The notes beneath the pieces are model-generated. The model saw only the letters and a program-made list of their open reading frames with translations, ran no database searches and was not told where the DNA came from. 64,000 nt of DNA from Haloplasma contractile SSD-17B (GTDB lineage Bacteria > Bacillota_I > Bacilli_A > Haloplasmatales > Haloplasmataceae), in contig NZ_AFNU02000007.1 in the NCBI RefSeq assembly GCF_000215935.2, positions 80,281 through 144,280 on the forward strand. Reading direction: 5' to 3'. Position numbers and translations under genes: made by a program. Of the stretch, positions 1-8,782 are shown in pieces. Position 1 is the first letter of the stretch, and each line of letters opens with the position of its first letter.

Positions 1-113
1 CCTTTACAAGGATTTCCCCATCAACACCCTACTATATTTTATGAATGTTAGCCTTGATATTAGAACTACTTATATAGACAATACTATGTTAATTATATAC
101 TATTCAGCAGCAT

Positions 114-238
114 TCTAATTCATTAACACGTTTATTTGAATTACGACAAATATTGTATTCTCCTAGTAGATCATCACTATAAAAAAGTCCACAAATCAAT
201 GTGAACTTGAAATTAGCGATTAACTTGTCACGAATCCT
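114..238 (-). pseudogene. possible coding remnant, C-terminal 40 residues
   Basis: The rest of 1-304 shows no gene. A frame on the minus strand stays open for about 40 codons and reads like real protein (…FYSDDLLGEYNICRNS…, ending in ELECC then TGA). It begins right after an in-frame stop and has no ATG or convincing ribosome binding site. It could be the tail of a decayed gene or chance. I do not recognise the family. Confidence 0.25.
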
Positions 239-304
239 TTATTATCCTTTTTATTCTTAGTATATTGCCTTTATCATAGGTGTCTTTCTATTGTCTTTTG
301 ACAC

Positions 305-541
305 TTAACCCTTTGGCTTATCCTTAGCCCTATAACTCTCTGTACTGGCGTAATCCTTTGTGTTACGTTTTTTTGTCTTATAAATCCAGCTGATTGGAAT
401 AGCTAACAAAGCTAATACACCTCCAATTGACTTAAATACCCTTACAAAAAACTTTCCGATATACTTTAAAATATAATACAATGCAATAAGATCTATGATT
501 GTAAATAGAATTAAGATTAGAATTTTGACTACTTCAACCAT
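305..541 (-). CDS. small membrane protein, unknown function
   Basis: This 78-residue protein has one or two hydrophobic segments, roughly residues 5-25 and 38-53. A lysine/arginine-rich hydrophilic tail follows (around KTKKRNTKDY). The start is supported by an AGAAGGGG ribosome binding site about 8 bases before the ATG. I recognise no family. The positive tail suggests a cytoplasmic C-terminus by the positive-inside rule. It is followed at some distance by the DUF3592-like gene in the same direction. Confidence 0.55.
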   Translation of the reverse strand: MVEVVKILILILFTIIDLIALYYILKYIGKFFVRVFKSIGGVLALLAIPISWIYKTKKRNTKDYASTESYRAKDKPKG

Positions 542-589
542 TCCATATACCCCTTCTATTATTATATCTGTTAATTAATATTTAATATC

Positions 590-1243
590 TTATTCAAATA
601 AAAACGCACCTATAGTAATCAATATCAATACTAAGCCCGATAGGCCGTTGATTGTAAAAAGTGCTGGTACTAAATACATGAATAGTACGCTTTTTCGTTG
701 GCATTTCTTCTTACCATCCTCTTTATACAATAGAAGTTTAACCTGTTTATGTAATCCTATCTTAGTCAATGCATTGTATTCCGATTCATATCGAACAACT
801 TGCCCATCCTCAGGATCCGTATACTTAATGACTGGATAGTAGTAAAATATACCCTTTTTAAAACCAATAATCGTCCCTTTTATATGGCTTGCACTCTTCA
901 ACCGTCTCCTGTACTTATATAGAAATTCGAACCCTGTAGCAATAAGATTCAGGCAAACTAATAAAGGAAATAATAGGTAAACTTTATCAGACATCATCCC
1001 CTCATTACCTACTAGGTGCCTTACAATCGTTAAGATACTAATTAATACAACCTGAATTGTAATCAGCAGAAGACCATTTTTTTTGAACCAATAGTTTATC
1101 TCGTTCAATGAAGTGTTCATCGACTTTACGAATAAGATCATCATTACAGATACCGTTGCGAACCCAGCTAAAAAGTAACCAAGCCCATTAACCATATGAT
1201 CAGCATAGTAATACATCACTAAAAGGTGCATGTTAAAGAACAA
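590..1243 (-). CDS. DUF3592-like membrane protein
   Basis: This 217-residue protein has about three N-terminal membrane segments, a soluble domain near residues 118-180 and a C-terminal hydrophobic segment. The middle domain has the DUF3592 pattern: a glycine-led strand (GTIIGFKKG), then P-V-I-K-Y-T-D, then Y-E-S-E-Y, then a G..V.LLLYK strand. That small beta module is usually placed outside the membrane between helices, and its function is unknown. The start is uncertain: the longest frame begins with TTG, an in-frame ATG lies at 1231, and neither has a clear ribosome binding site. Confidence 0.55.
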   Translation of the reverse strand: MFFNMHLLVMYYYADHMVNGLGYFLAGFATVSVMMILFVKSMNTSLNEINYWFKKNGLLLITIQVVLISILTIVRHLVGNEGMMSDKVYLLFPLLVCLNLIATGFEFLYKYRRRLKSASHIKGTIIGFKKGIFYYYPVIKYTDPEDGQVVRYESEYNALTKIGLHKQVKLLLYKEDGKKKCQRKSVLFMYLVPALFTINGLSGLVLILITIGAFLFE

Positions 1244-1400
1244 AAAAATAATTGCAATAATCGCACACTAAATCACAATAGTGATACTACTAACACTATT
1301 ATTTTATTAATGGGATTAACCTTGCGGTTGGCTTGTTTTTTAACGTTTAAAACGATTAAAATACGTAATAGTGTATATTTAACTAGATCATTCAATATAA

Positions 1401-1440
1401 AAAAACGCATAAATCAACCATGTGATTGACAATGCGTTTT
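1401..1440 (-). terminator. rho-independent terminator after RDD gene
   Basis: The stem AAAACGCAT/ATGCGTTTT has further pairing inside and is followed on the minus strand by a long T tract. It sits about 180 bases past the stop of the RDD gene. Apart from this hairpin I see nothing in 1244-1616. Confidence 0.75.
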
Positions 1441-1616
1441 AATAGTGGATTTACGATGATTTACTGTTGATTTTTCCGATTATCTGAACATTATGCCTGT
1501 TATGATGGCTTTTAGTTAAAATGATCGATCTTATACATATATAATTGGTCAACATGCGAGTGCTACTTTTAATTTCTTTACTGCAACAAGTTTTAAATCA
1601 AATAGCCACTACATAA

Positions 1617-2090
1617 TTATTCTTCTGTTTCAGTGATCTCTGTATGATCTTGATTGTCTTGTATCAGCTCACCTTTTTTTATTGGTCTTACTACAATTGT
1701 ATCGACGATTAAATCGTGAATTGATTTTTTGTCTTTACGAATCAATAAAACAATAAATGAAATCAAATTGATGATCATTAATGCTGATTTTAGTAATTCA
1801 CGGATCACGATTTGTTTACGCGTAACCTCTTCTAAATTAGATTTTCTAACTTGTACTCTAGTGATCAATTTTCCAATCGTTTTACCTTGCGTAACAAGCG
1901 CAAAAAACACAAAATACAAGATTGACATAATGGTTAGTTCTATAAAGTTCATACTAAAATATACACTCGTTGCACTTCGAGTTAAGGTAAAAAATCCAAA
2001 CATAAGATGAAATATAAATGCTACAATGTAAATCATGATAAAATCAATGATGTACGCTATAAATCTCATTCCAATACTCTTCTTTAACAT
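1617..2090 (-). CDS. RDD family membrane protein
   Basis: This 157-residue protein matches the RDD family. It starts IGMRFIAYIIDFIMIY, with the conserved Arg and Asp in the first helix. A second helix follows, then a basic stretch (GKTIGKLITRVQVRK), then a third helix and an acidic tail. RDD proteins are three-helix inner-membrane proteins, some implicated in transport or in handling other membrane proteins; the role here is unknown. GGGAG lies 9 bases before the ATG. It appears monocistronic with its own terminator. Confidence 0.8.
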   Translation of the reverse strand: MLKKSIGMRFIAYIIDFIMIYIVAFIFHLMFGFFTLTRSATSVYFSMNFIELTIMSILYFVFFALVTQGKTIGKLITRVQVRKSNLEEVTRKQIVIRELLKSALMIINLISFIVLLIRKDKKSIHDLIVDTIVVRPIKKGELIQDNQDHTEITETEE

Positions 2091-2224
2091 AAGTACTCAC
2101 TCCCTAAGTTTTGTTATCCCTATTTTACCATAAAAACAATTTCCAATATATCCCTTATATAAAGAATATGAAAATTTGCTTATAGAATTTTTAGTTGACT
2201 TCATATATAGGATCTATCTATTTT

Positions 2225-4132
2225 TTATTCTTCCTTTTCCACATACATCTCACTAATATTACTTTGCCTCTGCAGGAGTTTCATACTGTCACGTAGGAAG
2301 TCTTCTCTGTACTGTTCATCAACCTCTTTAGCTTCATAAATAATGTTTTCACAGTCCACCGTATATAAGACATTGTTCATGACTGCGTTGTGTTGGTGAG
2401 AATAAAAGAGTGGCAGGTAATCTTCATCAAAGTAGGATAGACTTACATACCAGTCTGAATCGTATGATTCACCTAGTAAATCAAGTAGAGTTGGTACTAC
2501 AATATATGGAGATGAAAAGGTATGCATGGTGGTGGTACCAAAGTCCTTTTCGACTGCCGCGTTAAGTGTCGGGTTCCACATATAAAGATTAGTATCGTAT
2601 AGCAGGTCCATTTTGTAACTTTCATCTGAGGTTAGTCCATGCTTACGGAGGTGAAGGTCATGGTAGTAGGCGTGGTGATCGCTATATAGGATGATGATTG
2701 TATCGTCTAGGAGGTCATTGTTTTCTAACTCTTCAACTACTCTTCCAACAGCAACATCTAAATCCATCATCGCAGCCTGGTAATATTTAAATTGAAACTC
2801 ACCCTGTAAATCATCCTGCATTCGATTAACCCAGTCTCCATTTTGTTCTGCTTCTTCAATCTGGTCAAAGTATCCATTTTCTATAAATAAATCGCGATTA
2901 CTACGTGAAGTATCTGCATAAGGGCCATGTGTTGATAATGTAGTCCAGAAACTGTAGAATAGCTGATCCTCATGAATCATATGAGGTAGAATTCGTTCAA
3001 TGGCAACACTATCTAAGGTATAGTCACCACCCCAATTCCAACTGCCATCCCAGTTTGGTAGTTCTTCAGGGAACAACTCATCATGTAGGTAATAGTGTTC
3101 AAACCCTAGTTGCTGCATGAGGGTATCCCGTTTGTAGAAATCACCGTTGTTATCATGAAAATAAGTCGTTATATAGTCATCATTTAATAGATGTGGGACC
3201 GTAAATGGTAAATCGTACTCCCTCTTACCTACTGAGTAAGGGGTTGATGGGTAGCTTCCTACTATTCCTATATGTTCTGATACGTTTGTTTTATTGACGC
3301 TATAATTTTCTGAAAAATAGACGCCTTCTTTTCTTAGTTTATATAGATTTGGAGTTAGTTCTCGGTTAATTGCCATCTCCTGACCAGATTCAATCATGAT
3401 CGTAATGACATTCTTTCCTTCTAACAGCCCATGGTACTTCGTTGTTTCCTGCGAATCAATTTTACCGAAATCCACTTCATCATTAGGAGCACTTAAACTC
3501 ACTTCTGCTTCTTTATAATAAAAGGATAACATTCCGTAAAAACTAAATGCACTTTTTTTTAGGGACGTAACATAGAATTCTTCTGTAAACTTTTCCCCGT
3601 TTATATAGATATTTTTTGCAGCATGTGCGGTTCCTACTTTGAAAACAAGAATATTTATGATGAGTATTCCTAGGAACACCGAAATTTGAATGCGACGATT
3701 GTAACTGGCACTTGGTTCATTCACTGTAAATAATCGTTTCATAATTCGGTTCACGATAATAAAACTAATAAACAGCATCACTGAGCGTCTAATATCTTGA
3801 AATTCTATAAAGTTAAATTCAAAGACTTGATCCGCTTCATTTACTAAAAATAATTTCTCTAGTGTAAAGATATCACCAAATAATCTGAACATCGTGGTAT
3901 TGGTAATATACAACATGGTAAATAAAAAGATCCAACTTGTTAAATATATGCGGACGGCTTTATCGGATTTAATAATAAAAACAATGGAACCAAGCACGGC
4001 TACAAATGCGACATCTAACATAAAATAATTAGGTGCAAAGCCAAGTCCTAAGGCATGAAACGTAAGTATTTCAATTATGATAAAGAACAATAAAAAAAAG
4101 CACAGTGAAATCGTTTTTTGTTTAATACTCAT
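2225..4132 (-). CDS. LtaS-type phosphoglycerol transferase / sulfatase-fold membrane enzyme
   Basis: About 635 residues. Roughly five N-terminal membrane helices (residues 5-170) anchor an extracellular alkaline-phosphatase-superfamily domain. Visible family marks are IMIESGQE (metal site), then N-K-T-N-V-S-E-H, where the Thr near residue 282 aligns with the LtaS catalytic threonine, then TLSTHGPY and YSDHHAYY (metal-binding Asp/His). LtaS-like enzymes move glycerol phosphate from phosphatidylglycerol onto lipoteichoic acid or a starter lipid; which role applies here cannot be read from sequence. I chose the ATG at 4132, which follows AGGGGGG by about 9 bases; the longer frame would place that sequence inside the gene. 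Confidence 0.8.
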   Translation of the reverse strand: MSIKQKTISLCFFLLFFIIIEILTFHALGLGFAPNYFMLDVAFVAVLGSIVFIIKSDKAVRIYLTSWIFLFTMLYITNTTMFRLFGDIFTLEKLFLVNEADQVFEFNFIEFQDIRRSVMLFISFIIVNRIMKRLFTVNEPSASYNRRIQISVFLGILIINILVFKVGTAHAAKNIYINGEKFTEEFYVTSLKKSAFSFYGMLSFYYKEAEVSLSAPNDEVDFGKIDSQETTKYHGLLEGKNVITIMIESGQEMAINRELTPNLYKLRKEGVYFSENYSVNKTNVSEHIGIVGSYPSTPYSVGKREYDLPFTVPHLLNDDYITTYFHDNNGDFYKRDTLMQQLGFEHYYLHDELFPEELPNWDGSWNWGGDYTLDSVAIERILPHMIHEDQLFYSFWTTLSTHGPYADTSRSNRDLFIENGYFDQIEEAEQNGDWVNRMQDDLQGEFQFKYYQAAMMDLDVAVGRVVEELENNDLLDDTIIILYSDHHAYYHDLHLRKHGLTSDESYKMDLLYDTNLYMWNPTLNAAVEKDFGTTTMHTFSSPYIVVPTLLDLLGESYDSDWYVSLSYFDEDYLPLFYSHQHNAVMNNVLYTVDCENIIYEAKEVDEQYREDFLRDSMKLLQRQSNISEMYVEKEE

Positions 4133-4268
4133 CACGGTGATCCCCCCTTGCATCAAAAATGCTAGATAACTTATTAGTAATCTTTATTTAACCTATTTTA
4201 AATATACTACTTTTAATTATATCATATTCCTAAATGGATTACATCGCTTAACCTTAACGAAAAAAAGA

Positions 4269-4305
4269 AAACCTTATCATCAAAAATTAATTGATCATAA
4301 GGTTT
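4269..4305 (-). terminator. terminator after BspA-like gene
   Basis: Stem AAACCTTAT/ATAAGGTTT followed on the minus strand by a T-rich run (TTTTCTTTTTTT). It is 34 bases past the stop of the LRR lipoprotein and separates that transcript from the LtaS-like gene. Confidence 0.75.
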
Positions 4306-4338
4306 CCTATATTCTTTATTTCTTTATTTTATTGGTTA

Positions 4339-6099
4339 TTAGTCTTCAAAGTCATAGTGGTCCCCATCCGGTTCACGGAAAAATTCTCTATACTCTACCC
4401 AATAGGAATATTTGTCCACATATGTTTCATAAGTCCCTTCAGGAACATAAATTAATAATTCTTCACTATACTTATTAAGGCCTTCTTTCACTTTTGGTGG
4501 TGTTGTTGATTCAATATAAATTGTATCTGGTGTAATATCAAACCCTTGAATGAATTCAACGCTTTCTGAAATAGTAAGTTCAGTTAGATACGGATTATTA
4601 AAAATTGCGAATATTTTTATTACAGAATTCGGCACCGTATAAGACGTTGATTGTTTATGATCTGAGTAATGAATTAAAATGGTTTGGTCCTCATTATATA
4701 ATACGCAATCAACTGTTTCATAATAGAGATTATCTTCATGAACTTTAATTTGGCTTGCAACATTCTTAAACGCTTCACTCTCAATTGTACGAACACTTGA
4801 TGGGATTTCAATAATTGATAGTTTTCCCGTTCCCGCACCATTGAATGCATGTTCGCCTATTTCTTCAACACCTTCTGAGATTAGAACCATTTCTAATGCG
4901 AAATTGTTAGAAAATGTTTCATCTTCTATACGTTTTATAGTTCCTGGGATTGTAACATACTTTAAAGACGTACAGTTAGAGAATGCACCTTTTCCTATTT
5001 GTTCAACGCCATCAGGTATTATAATTTCTTCTAAATTACAAGATTTAAAGGCATTGTCTTCTATTTCAGTGACTGTATCTGGAACTGTATATGTAGTAAG
5101 GATCTTTTTCTGAGGATATTTGATTAAGGAAGTCATGGCCTTATTAAACATAATTCCATCTTCGGATTGATAGTTTGGATTCTCACTAGATATTTCATAA
5201 TGCACACTATTCGAAAAAGCATTTATACTAATGTCCATCACACTTTTAGGGAGTGCTACTGTGGATAAGGGAACACTACTAAACGCTCTGTCACCGATTA
5301 CTTTAACCCCATCTGGAATAGTGATTTCATTAAGATGACTATTACCAGCAAATGCTTGTGGAGCAATTGTTTCAACAGTGGATGGTATTGTATAGGATGT
5401 ATATGTCTTACCTTGAGGATATCTAATTAGCGTTTTTCCATCATTACTAAATAAGACACCATCTCTCGAACTGTAATACGGATTTGCAGGATGCACATCT
5501 ATATCTATTAGGTTTTCCCTCATATATGGAGCTTGAGGAAAATTGGTTAGCTTACCAATATCCTTAAGTTTACGGGGGATTTCTAACCTCGTTAGCTGAT
5601 CACTACCTAGAAACACACCATATCCTAGGTATTCGAGGTTTGATGGCATCTCTTGCCTAAAAGTCACATCATCTATTACGGTAGTCGAAATATGTTTCAC
5701 CGATACCTTTGTGAGATTTGGATTAAAACTAAAAGCTCTGTCACCAATGTAGGTGATGGTATCTGGTAACTCAACGGTCTGCAATCTCGGCATATTTTCA
5801 AATGCTGATGTTTCGATATACTCGACTCCATGAGGTATTTTAATATACTCGATCTGCTCATTACCTGAAAAAGCGCTTGCACCTATTCGCTTAACCTTCG
5901 CACCGTTTATAGTGCTTGGAATAATTACTTCTTTTTCATTACCGTTATAGTTATGAATGGTTACACTTTCATAACTAACACTGTAAGGACTTTGCCCTGT
6001 CTTGACTTTCGGTTCTTCCTTTGAACTTGAACACCCCATCAATGTCATTACCATTAATACCGTGAATAAACCAAATATATTGTAAACCCTTTTTTTCAT
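4339..6099 (-). CDS. BspA-type leucine-rich-repeat lipoprotein
   Basis: This 586-residue protein has a lipoprotein signal peptide with the lipobox Cys at residue 23 (TLMGC). Behind it run LRR_5/BspA repeats of about 23 residues (pattern I…IPDGVEQIGKGAFSNCTSL). The repeats are broken several times by short inserts of the form 'SEDGIMFNKAMTSLIKYP', also typical of the family. BspA proteins are surface proteins of host-associated and free-living bacteria and protists; some bind host matrix. It should be anchored on the outer face of the membrane. AAAGGAAG precedes the ATG. Confidence 0.85.
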   Translation of the reverse strand: MKKRVYNIFGLFTVLMVMTLMGCSSSKEEPKVKTGQSPYSVSYESVTIHNYNGNEKEVIIPSTINGAKVKRIGASAFSGNEQIEYIKIPHGVEYIETSAFENMPRLQTVELPDTITYIGDRAFSFNPNLTKVSVKHISTTVIDDVTFRQEMPSNLEYLGYGVFLGSDQLTRLEIPRKLKDIGKLTNFPQAPYMRENLIDIDVHPANPYYSSRDGVLFSNDGKTLIRYPQGKTYTSYTIPSTVETIAPQAFAGNSHLNEITIPDGVKVIGDRAFSSVPLSTVALPKSVMDISINAFSNSVHYEISSENPNYQSEDGIMFNKAMTSLIKYPQKKILTTYTVPDTVTEIEDNAFKSCNLEEIIIPDGVEQIGKGAFSNCTSLKYVTIPGTIKRIEDETFSNNFALEMVLISEGVEEIGEHAFNGAGTGKLSIIEIPSSVRTIESEAFKNVASQIKVHEDNLYYETVDCVLYNEDQTILIHYSDHKQSTSYTVPNSVIKIFAIFNNPYLTELTISESVEFIQGFDITPDTIYIESTTPPKVKEGLNKYSEELLIYVPEGTYETYVDKYSYWVEYREFFREPDGDHYDFED

Positions 6100-6273
6100 A
6101 AATAACTTCCTTTCTTTACCCCAATTTTTCTATAACAAAATAATTAAAACTTATAATTAACTGTAAATCACTAAATTAGTAATCATAAGTAAAGAAAAAT
6201 AACTGATTACAGAATATTTTATATTTTAATAATTATCGTTTTAAGGGTATAATTTAAATTCTTAGAACTCCCA

Positions 6274-6753
6274 TCACTCTATATTAAGCGATTCATCACT
6301 TTCTTGTGCATTGATGTTAGAAATGATCTCCTGCATACGAGGACCTTGCATTGTTTTATAGATTCTTACCCCATTTATAACCGCATATAGAACCCATAGA
6401 GCAACAATGATTAGCGGCATATAAATTGTTTCTACAACAAAGAAGATGAGTAATAATCCCATTATATCGAATAAGTATACTGAAAGTGATTTTAATAGCA
6501 CTTTCCTGTCCTTTAACGGAGAATCATGCACGATAATTGGTTTTATAATTTTATAGATTACAACTGTTTTACTCGTAATCAATAGTACTGCAATAATAAT
6601 CATTATAACCATCGGATTACTTTGTCTAAAAAATAGCAAGTAGACTAATGCACCGAATAGTGTACAATTAAAAAACGTTAGTGCTTGTAATAAATTTAAA
6701 ATAATACTCTTAATTATAAATGACTTTTTTATTTCTAACTTCTGTATAGTCAT
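6274..6753 (-). CDS. four-helix membrane protein, unknown
   Basis: This 159-residue protein has about four hydrophobic segments (residues about 13-38, 48-70, 85-105 and 112-132) and hydrophilic ends. A basic loop between the second and third segments reads SPLKDRKVLLKS. AGAGGGGGAATAGG precedes the ATG, a good ribosome binding site. I do not recognise a family, and no neighbour hints at a function. Confidence 0.5.
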   Translation of the reverse strand: MTIQKLEIKKSFIIKSIILNLLQALTFFNCTLFGALVYLLFFRQSNPMVIMIIIAVLLITSKTVVIYKIIKPIIVHDSPLKDRKVLLKSLSVYLFDIMGLLLIFFVVETIYMPLIIVALWVLYAVINGVRIYKTMQGPRMQEIISNINAQESDESLNIE

Positions 6754-6881
6754 CCTATTCCCCCTCTAGTTAAATTTATCTATATTTACTATCCCTTTTA
6801 TGTTGACAAAGACTCTATATGTAATCGTTCGTGTAATTTAAAAATTTTATCATCTTTCGATTAATGTTTTAATAATGGTAC

Positions 6882-7040
6882 AAATAAAATCTTTACAACA
6901 TCCTTAATATTATACCATATTATGGATATAGTTTAATAGACTTTATTTGAATTATTGCTTGAACCATTTCATCAATTTACTATTGTTATTAGTAGGAAAC
7001 AAGCCTATTCAATTAAATTTTGTCGTAGTTATTAATGAAT
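6882..7040. repeat. dispersed diverged repeat, copy A
   Basis: This intergenic stretch aligns by eye, with scattered mismatches, to 15985-16145. Shared words include catattatggat and taatagac, then ttgct..a.ca.tttcat, then a purine-rich .aacaagcct and GTA.TTATTAAT. The rest of 6754-7230 holds no gene. Confidence 0.5.
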
Positions 7041-7073
7041 CTCCTATATTCTAAAGAAGACATTACAAATAAA

Positions 7074-7117
7074 AAAAGCATTGATCAATCTGTAATTAAC
7101 AGCTGACAATGCTTTTT
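7074..7117 (-). terminator. terminator of the GH94/LacI operon
   Basis: Stem AAAAAGCATTG/CAATGCTTTTT followed by T's on the minus strand, about 110 bases past the LacI gene stop. The same stem sequence recurs at 17002 and 20072. Confidence 0.8.
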
Positions 7118-7230
7118 TAGTTATATTAAATTGCAGTTTAGTTTCTTTGTTCGCTAGTAGATTATATATTTCTATTTCAACAATGTCATCAATTTTAAGC
7201 AATTATTTGGTTTGTTGTACGTTAAGGTTA

Positions 7231-8244
7231 TCATTCATTAAGATCGCGAACTGAACCGCGTTCTATTAAACTACCTTCGATAACAGTCGTAGTATTTCTT
7301 GTTTTTTTCTTATCAATTTCCTCAAGTAGTATGTTAGCTGAATGAATAGCTAACTCTTCTGTATCCTGCCTAATAGTTGTCAAACCTGGGTACACGTACT
7401 TTGCAAGATCAATATCATCAAATCCAACCACTGAGATCTCATTTGGTATATGGATATGATTTTCAGCCATTGCTCTCATAAATCCAATTGCTAATCCATC
7501 TGATGCACAGCAGAGTGCAGTTGGTCTATTAATCATGTTCGCAACTTGAAGGCCTGTATGATACCCTTCATCATATGAGTATCCGTAACCTGGGAATACA
7601 TGAAGTTTATTAATAGGGAGATCATGATCTTCCATCGCCTTTTGATAACCTTTCATACGTTCAATCCCAGAAAAATTACTTAAATCACCATGTATATAGC
7701 CAATCTTTTTGTGACCTTTATCAATTAAATACTTAACAGATTGGTAACTTGATTTATAGTTATTCGTATATACGCAATTTGATTTATCCGTATCGAAATC
7801 GATAATCACACTTGGAATCTCGCTTTCTAGTAACTGTTCGATTCCTTCACCTTTTGTATGAGATATTAGAATTAGGATTCCATCTATATTTTTTTGCCTA
7901 CAATGGTCTAGGTAAGAATTAACCTGATCCCCAACCTGTTTTGAAATCAAAAGGATATCATACCCTCTTTTCTCAATGTATTTCTTAAAATTATTCAATA
8001 CATGGATGAAAAAGGGATGCGTGATCCCAACTTTAGTCTTTTCTTCAAAAACTACACCTATAGTGTAAGATCGGCGTGTCACTAAACTTCGCGCACTAGA
8101 ATTAGGATAGTATCCCATTTCTTTTGCTTTTTCAAAGATTATTTTTTTTGCTTTTTTACTTATATCCGTATATCCATTTAAGGCTCTAGACACAGTTGTG
8201 ACTGAATATCCTGTTGCTTTTGCCAACTCTCTAATTGTTACCAT
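7231..8244 (-). CDS. LacI family transcriptional regulator
   Basis: This 337-residue protein starts with the LacI helix-turn-helix (TIRELAKATGYSVTTVSRAL, residues 3-22) and hinge region (SARSLVTRRSYTIGV). A periplasmic-binding-protein-like sugar domain follows (…GILILISHTKGEG…, VVGFDDIDLAKYVYPGLTTIRQD). It is the last gene of the GH94 sugar locus and very likely represses it until the sugar binds. Palindromes of the AAAACGTTTT kind lie in front of the binding-protein gene. It has its own promoter at 8278-8306. Confidence 0.88.
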   Translation of the reverse strand: MVTIRELAKATGYSVTTVSRALNGYTDISKKAKKIIFEKAKEMGYYPNSSARSLVTRRSYTIGVVFEEKTKVGITHPFFIHVLNNFKKYIEKRGYDILLISKQVGDQVNSYLDHCRQKNIDGILILISHTKGEGIEQLLESEIPSVIIDFDTDKSNCVYTNNYKSSYQSVKYLIDKGHKKIGYIHGDLSNFSGIERMKGYQKAMEDHDLPINKLHVFPGYGYSYDEGYHTGLQVANMINRPTALCCASDGLAIGFMRAMAENHIHIPNEISVVGFDDIDLAKYVYPGLTTIRQDTEELAIHSANILLEEIDKKKTRNTTTVIEGSLIERGSVRDLNE

Positions 8245-8277
8245 ATCATCACCATCATTTTCAAGTTATATAGACTT

Positions 8278-8306
8278 ATCTTATACTAAAAACTAGGGAC
8301 TGTCAA
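8278..8306 (-). promoter_or_regulatory. promoter of LacI gene
   Basis: TTGACA, a 17-base spacer, then TAAGAT on the minus strand, ending 34 bases before the LacI start codon. The repressor can therefore be made independently of the operon. Confidence 0.65.
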
Positions 8307-8362
8307 TTCATCACACTCTGTATCTAGAATTTACTAATTATTCGTTTATTTATATATATAGG

Positions 8363-8782
8363 TTAATAGGAGGACCAATATTTATTCGTTAAACGAACGA
8401 GCTCTTTTGTTACTGATTCAGTAACTGACACTATTGGTGAGTTTTCATCACTTGTATCATCATTTTCAACAATTAGTACACGTGTGCCTTTTTTTAATGT
8501 GTGCGTATGATATACGGACTTTTTAATATTATATACTTTGTTTTTTTCCATTTCGATTGCTTCTATATTTTGAATTGAGTCACCGTCTACATCGGCAACA
8601 AACAATATACATTCACCTTCAAGTAATATAAAGCTTTCATCTGTTAAATCATGTTTTTGAAAATTATCAATGCGGTCCGGTTCTAACTCATCAATGTAAT
8701 TCAACATTGCAACTCGCCATCCATTAAAACTTACGACTGGTTTATAACCAACCTCATCATAGCTTAATATCTCATACTTCAT
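8363..8782 (-). CDS. cupin-fold protein linked to GH94
   Basis: About 139 residues. The pattern is a single beta-barrel cupin: F.KHDLTDESFILLEGECILFV, later KNKVYNIKKSVYHTHTLKKGTRVLIVEN. Candidate metal or ligand residues are the His of KHDLTDE, the Glu in ESFILLEGE and the His pair in YHTHTL. Its ATG overlaps the stop of the GH94 gene (ATGAAGTATGA), so the two are translationally coupled. AGAGG lies 9 bases upstream. In this position it may be a sugar mutarotase-like or sugar-binding helper, which is inference. Confidence 0.6.
   Translation of the reverse strand: MKYEILSYDEVGYKPVVSFNGWRVAMLNYIDELEPDRIDNFQKHDLTDESFILLEGECILFVADVDGDSIQNIEAIEMEKNKVYNIKKSVYHTHTLKKGTRVLIVENDDTSDENSPIVSVTESVTKELVRLTNKYWSSY

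Noticed and set aside
4841..5113. Plus-strand ORF of 90 codons
   Set aside because: It lies inside the BspA-like gene on the other strand and has no ribosome binding site; its serine-rich text mirrors the repeats.
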